Shown in pieces: positions 1 to 7,073 of a DNA stretch of 32,257 bases (its first letter is position 1; every line of letters begins with the position of its first letter). The notes beneath the pieces are model-generated. The model had not been told where the DNA came from. It worked only from the letters and a program-made list of their open reading frames with translations, and did not search any database. Source of the stretch: Desulfobulbaceae bacterium (GTDB lineage: Bacteria; Desulfobacterota; Desulfobulbia; Desulfobulbales; Desulfurivibrionaceae); assembly GCA_003557565.1 (NCBI GenBank), contig PWOG01000004.1, positions 1 to 32,257 on the forward strand. Reading direction: 5' to 3'. A program made the position numbers and the translations under genes.

Positions 1-492
1 CAGATCATCGACATCTACAGTCGTTTCGCCGGTTATATGCAGGGCCCCGCCGAGCCGGAAGTAACCCTGATCTGGTCGAGCATGTACGGCAACACCAAAA
101 AAGTAGTCAGTGCCATGGTTGAGGGAGTGCGCAGCGTGGGGGTCCCCATCCATGTACATCGAGTACCCGAAGAGCATGTCAGCTTCATTCTGGCCTCGGC
201 CCTGAAATCCTCCGGCATTATTCTGGGAATGCCGACCTATGAGTATAAAATGTTTCCTCCCATGGCCTGGACTTTAGACATGCTGGCGCGGAAAAAAATT
301 TGGCACAAAAAGGTGCTTCGTTTTGGTTCCTATGGCTGGTCGGGCGGGGCCCAGAAGGAACTTGATACCTTGACGGAAAAAATGCAATGGACCTTTGCCG
401 ATCCTGTGGAATGGCGGGGCGCCCCCTCCCAGAAAGTGATAAACCAGGCGGCATCGCAGGCCAAAAAGCTGGCCCAAAGCCTTAAAGAATAG
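1..492 (+). CDS. Flavodiiron protein (FprA/A-type flavoprotein), C-terminal flavodoxin domain, 5' end outside window
   Basis: The frame is open from base 1, so the gene is cut by the window edge; 163 residues are visible. These are the C-terminal flavodoxin-like domain of an A-type flavoprotein. The FMN phosphate-binding loop SSMYGNTKKV lies at visible residues 27-36, followed by GMPTYEYKMFPPM and the GSYGWSGGA loop, both typical of flavodiiron proteins. Family members are cytoplasmic and reduce O2 or NO to water or N2O at a di-iron site in the N-terminal beta-lactamase-like domain, which is not visible here. The opening residues IIDIYSRFAGY match the usual linker between the two domains, which argues against a stand-alone flavodoxin. 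The next gene follows after about 95 bases. The flavodiiron assignment is inferred from linker and loop motifs. Confidence 0.85.
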   Translation, partial: QIIDIYSRFAGYMQGPAEPEVTLIWSSMYGNTKKVVSAMVEGVRSVGVPIHVHRVPEEHVSFILASALKSSGIILGMPTYEYKMFPPMAWTLDMLARKKIWHKKVLRFGSYGWSGGAQKELDTLTEKMQWTFADPVEWRGAPSQKVINQAASQAKKLAQSLKE

Positions 493-586
493 ATAGCTGT
501 CGGTGGCCTGAGCTGTCGGCTCAGACGGAATGTCTTCGCCGCGTAGCGGCATCTTGTTTCAACCTTCAACACCAGGAGCCAAAGCC

Positions 587-904
587 ATGAGCAAAGAAAA
601 GCTGCCCAAAAACTATGAAAGGCTGCAGGAGAGGAACCCGGAGTATATGCAGGCCGTTGAGGAGCTGGGTAAGGTGGTCCATCGGTCCGGACCTCTTGAT
701 GAAAAGAGCTGTCATTTAATCCAGATGGGCGCTGCTGCCGCCCTGCGGCTCGAAGGAGGCGTCCACAGCCATGCCCGCCGGGCACTGGCGGCCGGCGCCA
801 GCGAGGAAGAGTTGCGGCACGCCCTGATTGTGCTCACCTCAACCATCGGCTTCCCGTCGGTGGCCGCAGCCATGAGCTGGATCAGCGACCCCGGGCAGGG
901 GTAA
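587..904 (+). CDS. Carboxymuconolactone decarboxylase (CMD/AhpD-like) family protein
   Basis: The protein has 105 residues. I chose the ATG at 587 because AGGAG at 574-578 sits 8 bases upstream; an in-frame ATG at 530 has no comparable site. The sequence fits the CMD helical fold: SCHLIQMGAAAALRLEGG, then VHSHARRALAAGAS and EEELRHALIVLTSTIGFPS. AhpD enzymes carry a CxxC pair before the conserved His. Here the equivalent stretch is EGGVHSH, with no CxxC, so classical peroxiredoxin-reducing activity is unlikely. The only Cys (in SCHLI) is elsewhere. It lies between a flavodiiron protein and a phasin-like gene, so an oxidative-stress role is possible but is only a contextual guess. The family assignment is good; the reaction is unknown. 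Confidence 0.83.
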   Translation: MSKEKLPKNYERLQERNPEYMQAVEELGKVVHRSGPLDEKSCHLIQMGAAAALRLEGGVHSHARRALAAGASEEELRHALIVLTSTIGFPSVAAAMSWISDPGQG

Positions 905-917
905 CCCCCCTGCCCGG
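891..917 (+). terminator. Strong GC hairpin at the end of the CMD gene, possible terminator
   Basis: The arms CCGGGCAGGGG (891-901) and CCCCTGCCCGG (907-917) pair almost perfectly around a loop holding the TAA stop codon at 902-904. No T-run follows (TGGATAAAATCC), so this is not a canonical intrinsic terminator. It may be an mRNA 3'-end stabiliser. A separate promoter for the phasin/UbiB pair would then be needed; only a weak TTGACC at 934-939 is visible. Confidence 0.35.
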
Positions 918-1072
918 TGGATAAAATCCACTCTTGACCGGTTAAAATGAAGGTTGTTAAAAATGTCGACCGTACCGATTTCTTTTTTTCCTCCTTGCGT
1001 GACCTATGGGGAAAAAGCTAGCATGTATTTAAAAGCTTTCAACTTAACTTCAAGAAAAATGGAGGAGCGAAT

Positions 1073-1408
1073 ATGGTCCGCGATATTATCCGCAAAAGCC
1101 TTTATGCCGGCTTGGGTGTGGTGGTGGTCACCGGTGAGGAGATTCGGAAAACAGTGGATCGCTTCGTGGAATCGGGCAAGATGACCGCGGAAGACAGCGA
1201 AGCCCTGGTCAAGGAACTATCGGACAAGGGAGAGAAACAACAAAAGGAATTCCAGCAATGGCTTGCCGATATAGCACGCGCCACCGTTGATCGCCTGGAA
1301 ATTGCCGACAAGCAGGAAGTCGAGGAACTGTCCGCCAAGGTCAAAAGCCTGGAAGAGCGGGTCACTTTGCTGGAGGACTTGCGGCACAAGGAAGAGAAAA
1401 GCTACTGA
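1073..1408 (+). CDS. Phasin-like (PhaF/PhaI-type) coiled-coil protein
   Basis: The protein has 111 residues and starts at an ATG 5 bases after GGAGGAG (1061-1067). It has a short amphipathic N-terminus (VRDIIRKSLYAGLGVVVVTGEEIRKTVDRFVE), a charged helical middle, and a C-terminal coiled coil from about residue 80 (EVEELSAKVKSLEERVTLLEDL). This matches the phasin-related family often named poly(hydroxyalkanoate) granule-associated protein. True phasins coat PHA granules, but no PHA synthase is visible, so a granule role is not established. It ends 3 bases before the UbiB-like kinase gene, so the two are very probably co-transcribed. I recall the same pair next to each other in other deltaproteobacteria. 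It may help anchor or regulate the kinase. Confidence 0.75.
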   Translation: MVRDIIRKSLYAGLGVVVVTGEEIRKTVDRFVESGKMTAEDSEALVKELSDKGEKQQKEFQQWLADIARATVDRLEIADKQEVEELSAKVKSLEERVTLLEDLRHKEEKSY

Positions 1409-1411
1409 CCC

Positions 1412-3061
1412 ATGGACCTCCGGACATTCGCCCACTTGGGGCGCTACAAGGAAATTGTTACCGTACTCTGGCGATACGGTTTCAACGAGGTGGTGGAACG
1501 TCTTGAGTTTCCCGGACGCCACCTGCTGGACAGGATCCATACCAAAAGCCGTGAACTGGATACCGGCACCCGCATTCGCAAGGCCATGGAAGAACTGGGG
1601 CCGGCCTTTATCAAGACCGGCCAGTTTCTATCCATGCGGCACGATATTTTTCCTCCGGCGGTGCTCCGGGAGTTGCGAAAACTCCAGGATGAAGTCCCCC
1701 CCGCGCCATTTCCCGCCATCCGTGAGGTATTAGAAACCAGTCTGGGCAGGCCGATCTCGGAAGTTTTCAGCTATTTCGAGGAAGAACCGCTGGCGGCGGC
1801 TTCCCTGGCCCAGGTCCATCGGGCTGTACTGCTTGAGCAACGCCAGGTGGTGGCGGTCAAGGTTCAGCGCCCCAATACTCCGGAAATCGTACGTAACGAT
1901 TTGGAAATTCTGGAAATTATGGCCCGGCAGGTCAACGAGCGCATGGAAAGCATGCGGGTTTACAATCTTCCCAAACTCGCGCAGCAGATCCGTCGGCTCA
2001 TGCTCAACGAGATCGATTTCAACCGGGAGTTGCGCAACATGCGCATCATGCGCAGCAGCCTTGCTGAACCAGGTTTTTTTATTCCGGCTGTTTTTCCCGA
2101 CTACAGCAGCTCCCGGGTGCTGACCATGGAGTTGGCCCGGGGGCAAAAGTTAAAAGATATTGATCTGGACAAACTGGCTAATCGCTATGAACTGGCCAGG
2201 CGGGGAATGTCCATGGTGGTCAGACAGATTCTCGAAAACGGGTTCTTTCATGCCGACCCGCATCCGGGCAATTTCCTGATCGATGAAAATGGCACCATTT
2301 CGCTGCTGGATTGGGGCATGGTCGGCCGTTTGACCACGGAAATGCGTTACAACCTGATAGAGCTGGTGAGATCTTTCGTGGAGAAAGACACCGAAGAGAT
2401 CGTCAACATCCTGCTGGAGTTCGTTTCCGGTGATGAACAGGTGGATAAGCGATTTCTGGAGAATGAAGTACTGGAGGTGATCAATCTATTCCATCACCTG
2501 CCGATCAAGGAGGTCAACCTGGGCCAGATCTTGAACGACACCACCCGCATATTACGGGAACAGGGCCTGATCCTGTCGGCCGAACCGGCGATCATGATCA
2601 AGGCCCTGGTAACCGTGGAAAGTACGGCTCAACAGATCTGCCCGGACCTAAACACCCTTGATGAGATCAAGCCATTTGTCAGCCGCCTGACCAGGGAGCG
2701 CTACAAGCCCGCCAATCTGCGACGGGATTTCATGCGCAACCTGAGATATCTTTTCAAGATACAGCGGAAACTTCCGAGCAGTATTCTGGCAATCACCGAT
2801 AAAATTGAACACGGCGAACTGGCTATCCGCTTCCGGCACGAAAGGCTGGAAGGTCTTCAACACACCCTGGACCGGATCACCAACCGGATGATTCTAGGCC
2901 TGATCACCGCTTCCCTGTTCGTCACCTCGGGGCTGATCATCTTCGCCGATATCGGCCCTCCCCTGTGGGGTTATTCCTATCTGGGAATGATCGGTTTCCT
3001 GCTGGCAATGGTACTGGCCGTCTACCTGGTGATCAGTATCTTACGCTCCTCAAAATACTGA
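1412..3061 (+). CDS. ABC1/UbiB (AarF) family atypical kinase, membrane-anchored
   Basis: The protein has 549 residues, usual for bacterial UbiB. The signatures appear in order: KTGQ at 68-71 (the KxGQ motif that folds over the active site), the Ala-rich loop AAAS at 128-131, VAVK with the ATP-binding Lys at 150, HADPHPGN at 280-287, and DWG (in place of DFG) at 300-302. Two hydrophobic segments fill about residues 493-545, matching the C-terminal membrane anchor. Family members act as ATPases or kinases that support isoprenoid-quinone biosynthesis or lipid handling at the inner membrane; the exact substrate is unsettled. The start is 3 bases after the phasin-like gene, which indicates coupling. 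In an anaerobe the link could be to menaquinone or another lipid, but the sequence does not decide this. Confidence 0.93.
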   Translation: MDLRTFAHLGRYKEIVTVLWRYGFNEVVERLEFPGRHLLDRIHTKSRELDTGTRIRKAMEELGPAFIKTGQFLSMRHDIFPPAVLRELRKLQDEVPPAPFPAIREVLETSLGRPISEVFSYFEEEPLAAASLAQVHRAVLLEQRQVVAVKVQRPNTPEIVRNDLEILEIMARQVNERMESMRVYNLPKLAQQIRRLMLNEIDFNRELRNMRIMRSSLAEPGFFIPAVFPDYSSSRVLTMELARGQKLKDIDLDKLANRYELARRGMSMVVRQILENGFFHADPHPGNFLIDENGTISLLDWGMVGRLTTEMRYNLIELVRSFVEKDTEEIVNILLEFVSGDEQVDKRFLENEVLEVINLFHHLPIKEVNLGQILNDTTRILREQGLILSAEPAIMIKALVTVESTAQQICPDLNTLDEIKPFVSRLTRERYKPANLRRDFMRNLRYLFKIQRKLPSSILAITDKIEHGELAIRFRHERLEGLQHTLDRITNRMILGLITASLFVTSGLIIFADIGPPLWGYSYLGMIGFLLAMVLAVYLVISILRSSKY

Positions 3062-3072
3062 CCACTTGTTGC

Positions 3073-3145
3073 GTAACCAATCACAGGGTTTGTCCCAGTA
3101 AGGGGGCACGTGGTGCCGCAGGCTACGGCTACCTGTAATCGCTCG
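3073..3145. repeat. Intergenic palindromic repeat, short copy
   Basis: The left end GTAACCAATCACAGGG (3073-3088) matches 14 of 16 bases of GTAAGCGATCACAGGG at 4536-4551. The right end, read on the other strand, is GCGATTACAGGTAGCC, a degenerate inverted copy. Inside is GTGCCGCAGG plus a nearby GGC, as in the copy at 6825-6952. GGCAC-GTG-GTGCC forms a perfect small hairpin. The element fills the whole gap between the convergent UbiB and M23 genes, so it may also serve as a shared transcript end. It is much shorter than the other copies and was identified by eye. Confidence 0.4.
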
Positions 3146-3147
3146 GG

Positions 3148-4521
3148 TCAAGGTTCGCTGTCAACAAGCCGGGCCAGCCGCTGTTCGTTTTGCTCCATCA
3201 GATCGACCAGTTCCGCCACCCGGGTATTGAAGCGCTCAAAGTCCTCCTCGGGCAGCGAAGCTGCCCTGGGCAGCTCGGCCGTCATTGGATTAACCGGCCG
3301 CCCCCGAACATGCAGCTCGAAATGCAGGTGCGGTCCCGTTGAACGTCCTGTATTACCCGACAGAGCGATGCGCTGTCCCTTTTCCACCCGCTCACCCCTG
3401 CGCACCAGAAAACGATCCAGGTGCAGATAACGGGTCACATACTTGGTGCCGTGTTCAATTTCAATATATTTTCCTGCAAAGGGATGGTTTCGCCCCCTGG
3501 TTACCACCCCGTCGGCGGTGGACAGCACGGGAGTTCCCCGGGGAGTGGCGAAATCAACGCCATTGTGGGGTGCCACCCGGCCGGTGACAGGATGCCGGCG
3601 GTTGGGGTTGAAAGATGAGCTGATCCTGAAGCGCTGCGCCGTCGGGTGGCGCATAAAGGCCCGCATCATACTCTCACCGTCCTGATCGTAGTAATTCCCG
3701 TTTTCGCAAAGAAAAGCATTATGGATATGATTGCGCCGCAGAATGCGCACCCCCTCTATGCGGCTCTGCCCGGTCATCTCTCCATTGACGCTCTGCTGGC
3801 TGCGAATAACCTGAAATCGATCGCCGGCCCTGATCTCCCGGGCAAAGTTGAGCCGGCCGTCAAACAATTCGCCTATCTGCATGGTTTCCCTTTCACTCAG
3901 GCCGGCGTCCTTGGCTGATTTGTAAAACGTGCCGTTGATCTCACCGGCGAGAACATCCTGTTCCCACTCTCCTTCTTTGATTACCTCTTGGTAGTCAAAT
4001 GAGGACTCATCGAATCGACGATAAATCACCCTGTTGCCGGCATGAATAAAAAGCTCCATCTCTTCCAGCTGTTCGCCGTCTGCATCCATCCTGAAAGTCA
4101 GTCGATTGCCGGGGCGAAGAGTATCAAGAGCCAGCAGTGATTCATCAGCTTCCAGAATATGGTACATGGTCCGGTGGCTGATCTCGAAATGATCGAATAT
4201 ATTGCTCAGATTGTCTCCGGGCTGAATATCATAGGTATGGACGTGCTCAGGCTGCGGAAGCTCCAGAGGTGCGGCCTTAATTTCCCCGGCGGGTTGCGGC
4301 TGGGAGGTAATGTTTTCGTATGTGGAAGGTTCAACCGGACGCGGCTTATCGTGCCAGAAAAAAATGATCGCCGACAGGGCAAGCAAAGGCAAACCCGCCC
4401 AACTAAAGCTTCTCAATAATTTTCTGTTACCTTTTTTCGGGTTGATCGATAAAATCAACCGCTCTTTTTTCGGCCTGTTTCTTTTAACCCTGTATATTTT
4501 CATGGCAACCCGTATCAACAT
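3148..4521 (-). CDS. OapA/LysM-type M23 murein endopeptidase (MepM-like), membrane-anchored
   Basis: The protein has 457 residues, similar to E. coli MepM (YebA). A basic N-terminus is followed by one transmembrane segment (about 40-57, FSWAGLPLLALSAIIFFW), then a LysM/OapA-like segment (about 93-150, HTYDIQPGDNLSNIFDHFEI), a central beta-rich domain, and an M23 peptidase domain at about 300-425. The zinc ligands are visible as HNGVDF (HxxxD), YLHL and HLHFE (HxH). M23 enzymes of this type cut peptidoglycan cross-links in the periplasm during wall growth. A short acidic helical tail follows the catalytic domain. Neither the ATG at 4521 nor the in-frame ATG at 4503 has a clear ribosome-binding site, so the start is uncertain by 6 residues. 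An intergenic repeat begins only a few bases upstream. Confidence 0.92.
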   Translation of the reverse strand: MLIRVAMKIYRVKRNRPKKERLILSINPKKGNRKLLRSFSWAGLPLLALSAIIFFWHDKPRPVEPSTYENITSQPQPAGEIKAAPLELPQPEHVHTYDIQPGDNLSNIFDHFEISHRTMYHILEADESLLALDTLRPGNRLTFRMDADGEQLEEMELFIHAGNRVIYRRFDESSFDYQEVIKEGEWEQDVLAGEINGTFYKSAKDAGLSERETMQIGELFDGRLNFAREIRAGDRFQVIRSQQSVNGEMTGQSRIEGVRILRRNHIHNAFLCENGNYYDQDGESMMRAFMRHPTAQRFRISSSFNPNRRHPVTGRVAPHNGVDFATPRGTPVLSTADGVVTRGRNHPFAGKYIEIEHGTKYVTRYLHLDRFLVRRGERVEKGQRIALSGNTGRSTGPHLHFELHVRGRPVNPMTAELPRAASLPEEDFERFNTRVAELVDLMEQNEQRLARLVDSEP

Positions 4522-4526
4522 TTAGG

Positions 4527-4671
4527 AAGTCGATTGTAAGCGATCACAGGGCACCACATCTTGCAACGATCTGGCCCGTCTCATGTACTTGGTGACTACG
4601 CATCGCCGTCGGGGCTGCGGCAACCCGAGACCGTTTACACTGTGGACCCTGTGTTGACTACAGTCGATTTA
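4527..4671. repeat. Intergenic palindromic repeat, long copy with terminal inverted repeats
   Basis: The ends are imperfect inverted repeats of about 30 bases. The left end has AAGTCGATTGTA then CACAGGG and CCACA; the right end, read on the opposite strand, has AAATCGACTGTA then CACAGGG and CCACA. The inner part shares GCGATCACAGGGCACC and TACGCATCGCCG (4598-4609) with the copy at 6825-6952, which is in the opposite orientation. No open frame of note lies inside, so this resembles a MITE-like or REP/BIME-like non-coding element. It abuts the start of the M23 gene, so the M23 promoter must lie in or beyond it. Confidence 0.55.
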
Positions 4672-4713
4672 CTCGCCGCGACAATATAGCGCATAAAACG
4701 CTGGGTCTCAAAT

Positions 4714-4750
4714 GATCTCCTGTTTTTTTTAAAAAAACAGGACCAGAGAT
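4714..4750 (-). terminator. AT-rich hairpin, possible terminator
   Basis: CTGTTTTTTTT and AAAAAAACAG are directly adjacent inverted arms, flanked by ATCTC and GAGAT, giving a long symmetrical stem. T-runs occur on both strands, so it could end transcripts in either direction. The nearest candidate is the PAP2 pseudogene transcript (minus), whose stop is about 170 bases upstream in transcript direction. Confidence 0.35.
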
Positions 4751-4917
4751 GAAATTTTTCCTGGTTGAAATTGACGATAAGTCAATCTCGCCAAATAAAT
4801 CAAACTGGGTTAATTTTTCGGCAATCTCTTCCCCGGCAGCCATCGCCTGGTTATTTGCTGGAACTGAAATTTACAATGGCTGCACCAACTTGCAACTGCA
4901 AGGATAGTAACTTTAGT

Positions 4918-5602
4918 TTATCTATCAACTGTTTGCCGAGAATCAAAGGTAAGGGAAGATGGAAGGAACTGAAGATACTCAAGTGTTAACAGACAAAAAT
5001 AAAACCAAGAAATGGAAACTGCCACAGCCGCCAATATATCCGAGGGAAAATGAGCACCTACTATAATCCGGCTCAATAAAACTGAAACTGTCAATAAAGA
5101 CATAGCAACAATAATACTTATTTTAACTGGGGTGTTTTTGATAAAATAGCACCCAATGTACATAATAAAGAAAAAAAACAAGACAATTCTCATTGTGTGT
5201 CCACTAGGAAAGCTGTAAGAAGACATCTCCAGAGAATAGCCAAATATTTCGATCACACTCATTTCCCCAGGTCTCTCGCGCTGAAATAATATCTTTAGCA
5301 AAAAATTTAATATTATCCCCCCGAAGGTTAGTGAAAACAAAAAACTATATATCCAATCCTTCTTTTATACAGCAACAATAATGCAGCCAAAAAGTCATTA
5401 TTACAATCGACTCAACAGAACCCACCACTGTAATCTTATCCATCGTTGCAACAACAAAAGATGGAGCATTGTCTATTAACAATAGAATGACTAATTGATC
5501 CAGATGATTCAATTTATTTTGCAATGAAAGCATGGTAATTATCAAAAATAAAACCATACTACCAAACAGTAAAAATACTTTGTCATTAAATTTAAATGTC
5601 AT
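4918..5602 (-). pseudogene. PAP2-family phosphatase, split by a frameshift
   Basis: Two consecutive minus-strand frames form one PAP2 protein. The first (5602-5345, 85 residues) gives two membrane segments (VFLLFGSMVLFLIITML and the GSVESIVIMTF region). The second continues in another frame from about 5364 to 4918 and carries all PAP2 signatures: KILFQRERP, SFPSGHT, and SRIIVGAHFPSD. The second frame runs on upstream as KKDWIYSF before meeting a stop, so the break lies in the A/G-rich stretch near 5358-5366, and a one-base indel would restore a protein of about 230 residues. Intact relatives are inner-membrane lipid phosphatases such as undecaprenyl-diphosphatase or PgpB. The gene is visibly AT-rich compared with the GC-rich neighbours, which suggests foreign origin. 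A sequencing error is the main alternative. Confidence 0.75.
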
Positions 5603-5778
5603 TTTTATTCCGTAATCTGCTCACCGGCAGCTGACCCACAACTTCGCGGCCAATGCTCCCGGGGTGATTTAGCTGAGGGACACAATTTTATATTTCCACC
5701 CATTGGGGAAGGGCTTTACGGCTGGCCACAAGGATATCTCCACAGCAAAACCGTTAATCAACTAATCGTCCTTTATCA

Positions 5779-5807
5779 TTGCCATGCGCTACCGGTCTGT
5801 ATATAAC
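5779..5807 (+). promoter_or_regulatory. Sigma-70-like promoter of the BFN-PDZ gene
   Basis: TTGCCA (5779-5784) and TATAAC (5802-5807) each match 5 of 6 consensus bases and are 17 bases apart. Transcription would start near 5814, about 65 bases before the ATG. The -10 sits inside a dyad, TCTGT-ATATA-ACAGA (5796-5810), that could be an operator. Confidence 0.55.
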
Positions 5808-5879
5808 AGAGGAATCAAAATATTTTCATCATAAAAAATGATGCATGCCATGAAAGCGAAAATATCCACGGGAGGAATT

Positions 5880-6752
5880 ATGGGCTATTTGCGAAATATT
5901 CTCCTCGGTCTTGGCGGACTTGCCCTGGGCCTGTTCATCACTGTTGCCTTTCCAGGCCAGGCCCCGGCCGAACGTAAACTGGCCGTTGACCCTGATAAAC
6001 TGGTGGAGGTCGAGATCGCCACAGTGGCCATCGCCAGCAACGGCAACCCGGTGGTCCTGCTGCGAGAACCCCACGATAACATGGTGGTGCCCATCTTCAT
6101 TGGCCCCGAACAGGCCGTCGCCATCAGCCGTGCCCTGCGCGCAACCGAGATGCCGCGCCCCATGACCCATGACCTGATGATTAACGTTATTGCCGGCCTG
6201 GAAGCTGAATTGACCAGGGTATATGTGGATGACCTGCAGGACAACGCCTTTTTTGGGATGCTGGAGATTGCCATGACGGGACATGACGAACCCCTCCGTA
6301 TCGACAGCCGCCCCAGCGATGCCCTGGCCCTGGCCGTGCGCACCGGGGCCACCATCCACATCGCGCCCAAGGTTATGAAAGCGGCGGTTGCCATTGAATA
6401 CCAAGGACTTGAGGACGAGGTGGTCACCGCAGTTGGGATTACAGTTAACCTGGTCACCGAGGATTTGCAAACGGCCCTGAAATTGCCCGACCAGGACGGG
6501 GTGCTGGTCAGCAAAGTCACCGGCCCGGCCCTTGAGGCCGGCCTGAAGCCCGGAGCCCTGATCATCCGGGTCAATGACGATACCCCAGCCACCCCCATGG
6601 AATTCCTGGAACTGGTACGCACCACCGAGGAAGGTGAGGATGTGGCCATCACTTACTGGCAGGATGGTGAGGAACACCGGATTCAAGTCCCCACCGACGT
6701 TCCCGCCCCGCGCCAATTCCGTGACCGGGGCGACCCCGGCATCGAATTGTAA
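5880..6752 (+). CDS. Exported bifunctional-nuclease-domain (BFN/DUF151) protein with C-terminal PDZ domain
   Basis: I chose the ATG at 5880 because GGAGGA (5871-5876) lies just upstream; it gives 290 residues beginning with a clean signal sequence (MGYLRNILLGLGGLALGLFITVAF, cleavage near PGQAPA). ATGs at 5838-5850 would bury this signal. Residues about 40-175 form the BFN/DUF151 domain (VVLLREPHDNMVVPIFIGPEQA, then RIDSRPSDALALAVRTGA). Residues about 190-280 resemble a PDZ domain (DGVLVSKVTGPALEAGLKPGALIIRVND). DUF151 proteins were named after a plant nuclease, but most bacterial members have no proven activity. Export plus PDZ suggests a periplasmic role in binding or quality control rather than nucleic-acid cleavage. 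The gene stands alone with its own promoter. Confidence 0.87.
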   Translation: MGYLRNILLGLGGLALGLFITVAFPGQAPAERKLAVDPDKLVEVEIATVAIASNGNPVVLLREPHDNMVVPIFIGPEQAVAISRALRATEMPRPMTHDLMINVIAGLEAELTRVYVDDLQDNAFFGMLEIAMTGHDEPLRIDSRPSDALALAVRTGATIHIAPKVMKAAVAIEYQGLEDEVVTAVGITVNLVTEDLQTALKLPDQDGVLVSKVTGPALEAGLKPGALIIRVNDDTPATPMEFLELVRTTEEGEDVAITYWQDGEEHRIQVPTDVPAPRQFRDRGDPGIEL

Positions 6753-6824
6753 AAAACTCGCAGGGAACTATCTTTTCCTATAAAAGGCGGCAATTTGTGT
6801 GGCATGAGCCACAAGAATGTAAAT

Positions 6825-6952
6825 GATCACGGGGGACCAGGCGGTAAGCGGCCACAGAGTGCCGCAGGTTGTGGCGCGGCCCCGTCGGCGATGCGTACAC
6901 ATATCAGCACGTAAACCAGTCCGATCGCCGCTTGTGGCGGTGCCCTGTGATC
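6825..6952. repeat. Intergenic palindromic repeat, third copy (inverted relative to 4527-4671)
   Basis: The left end GATCACGGGGGACC and the right end, read on the opposite strand, GATCACAGGGCACC are inverted repeats. Read on the minus strand this copy shares GCGATCACAGGGCACC and TACGCATCGCCG plus CGGGG with the copy near 4540. Read on the plus strand it shares GTGCCGCAGG with the copy near 3115. No protein-coding content is evident. Confidence 0.5.
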
Positions 6953-6963
6953 GCACACAATAA

Positions 6964-6991
6964 TTGACACAGGCGGCACATTTATGCTAAT
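6964..6991 (+). promoter_or_regulatory. Promoter-like pair upstream of the sulfotransferase
   Basis: A perfect -35 TTGACA (6964-6969) is followed after 16 bases by GCTAAT (6986-6991, 4 of 6). It lies 12 bases beyond the end of the repeat copy and about 80 bases before the sulfotransferase ATG. Confidence 0.4.
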
Positions 6992-7073
6992 GCTTGCGCT
7001 TTGAACGAAACTGCCCCGCACCTTCCTTGTGGGCTTGAACGAATCTGCTTCCACACCTTTCTTGGAAACATAA

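Larger units (their letters stand above)
4522..4917. other. Gene-free stretch between M23 gene and PAP2 pseudogene
   Basis: These 396 bases hold the long repeat copy (4527-4671) and an AT-rich hairpin (4714-4750). Short open frames exist on both strands (for example 4658-4843 minus), but they have no ribosome-binding site, no recognisable product, and overlap the repeat or the hairpin. I see no RNA gene. Confidence 0.5.
6753..7073. other. Gene-free stretch between BFN-PDZ and sulfotransferase genes
   Basis: These 321 bases contain a small hairpin TGTGGC-ATGA-GCCACA (6798-6813) with no T-run, the repeat copy at 6825-6952, and a promoter-like pair at 6964-6991. Short minus-strand frames run through the repeat but have no ribosome-binding site or recognisable product. 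Confidence 0.5.

Noticed and set aside
587..904. AhpD-type peroxidase function for the CMD protein
   Set aside because: The CxxC pair needed for that chemistry is missing (EGGVHSH in its place).
954..1184. Plus-strand frame before the phasin-like gene
   Set aside because: Overlaps the phasin-like gene, which has a strong ribosome-binding site; no motif and poor coding character.
4658..4843. 61-codon minus-strand frame near the AT hairpin
   Set aside because: Overlaps the repeat end and the hairpin, has no ribosome-binding site, and no recognisable sequence.
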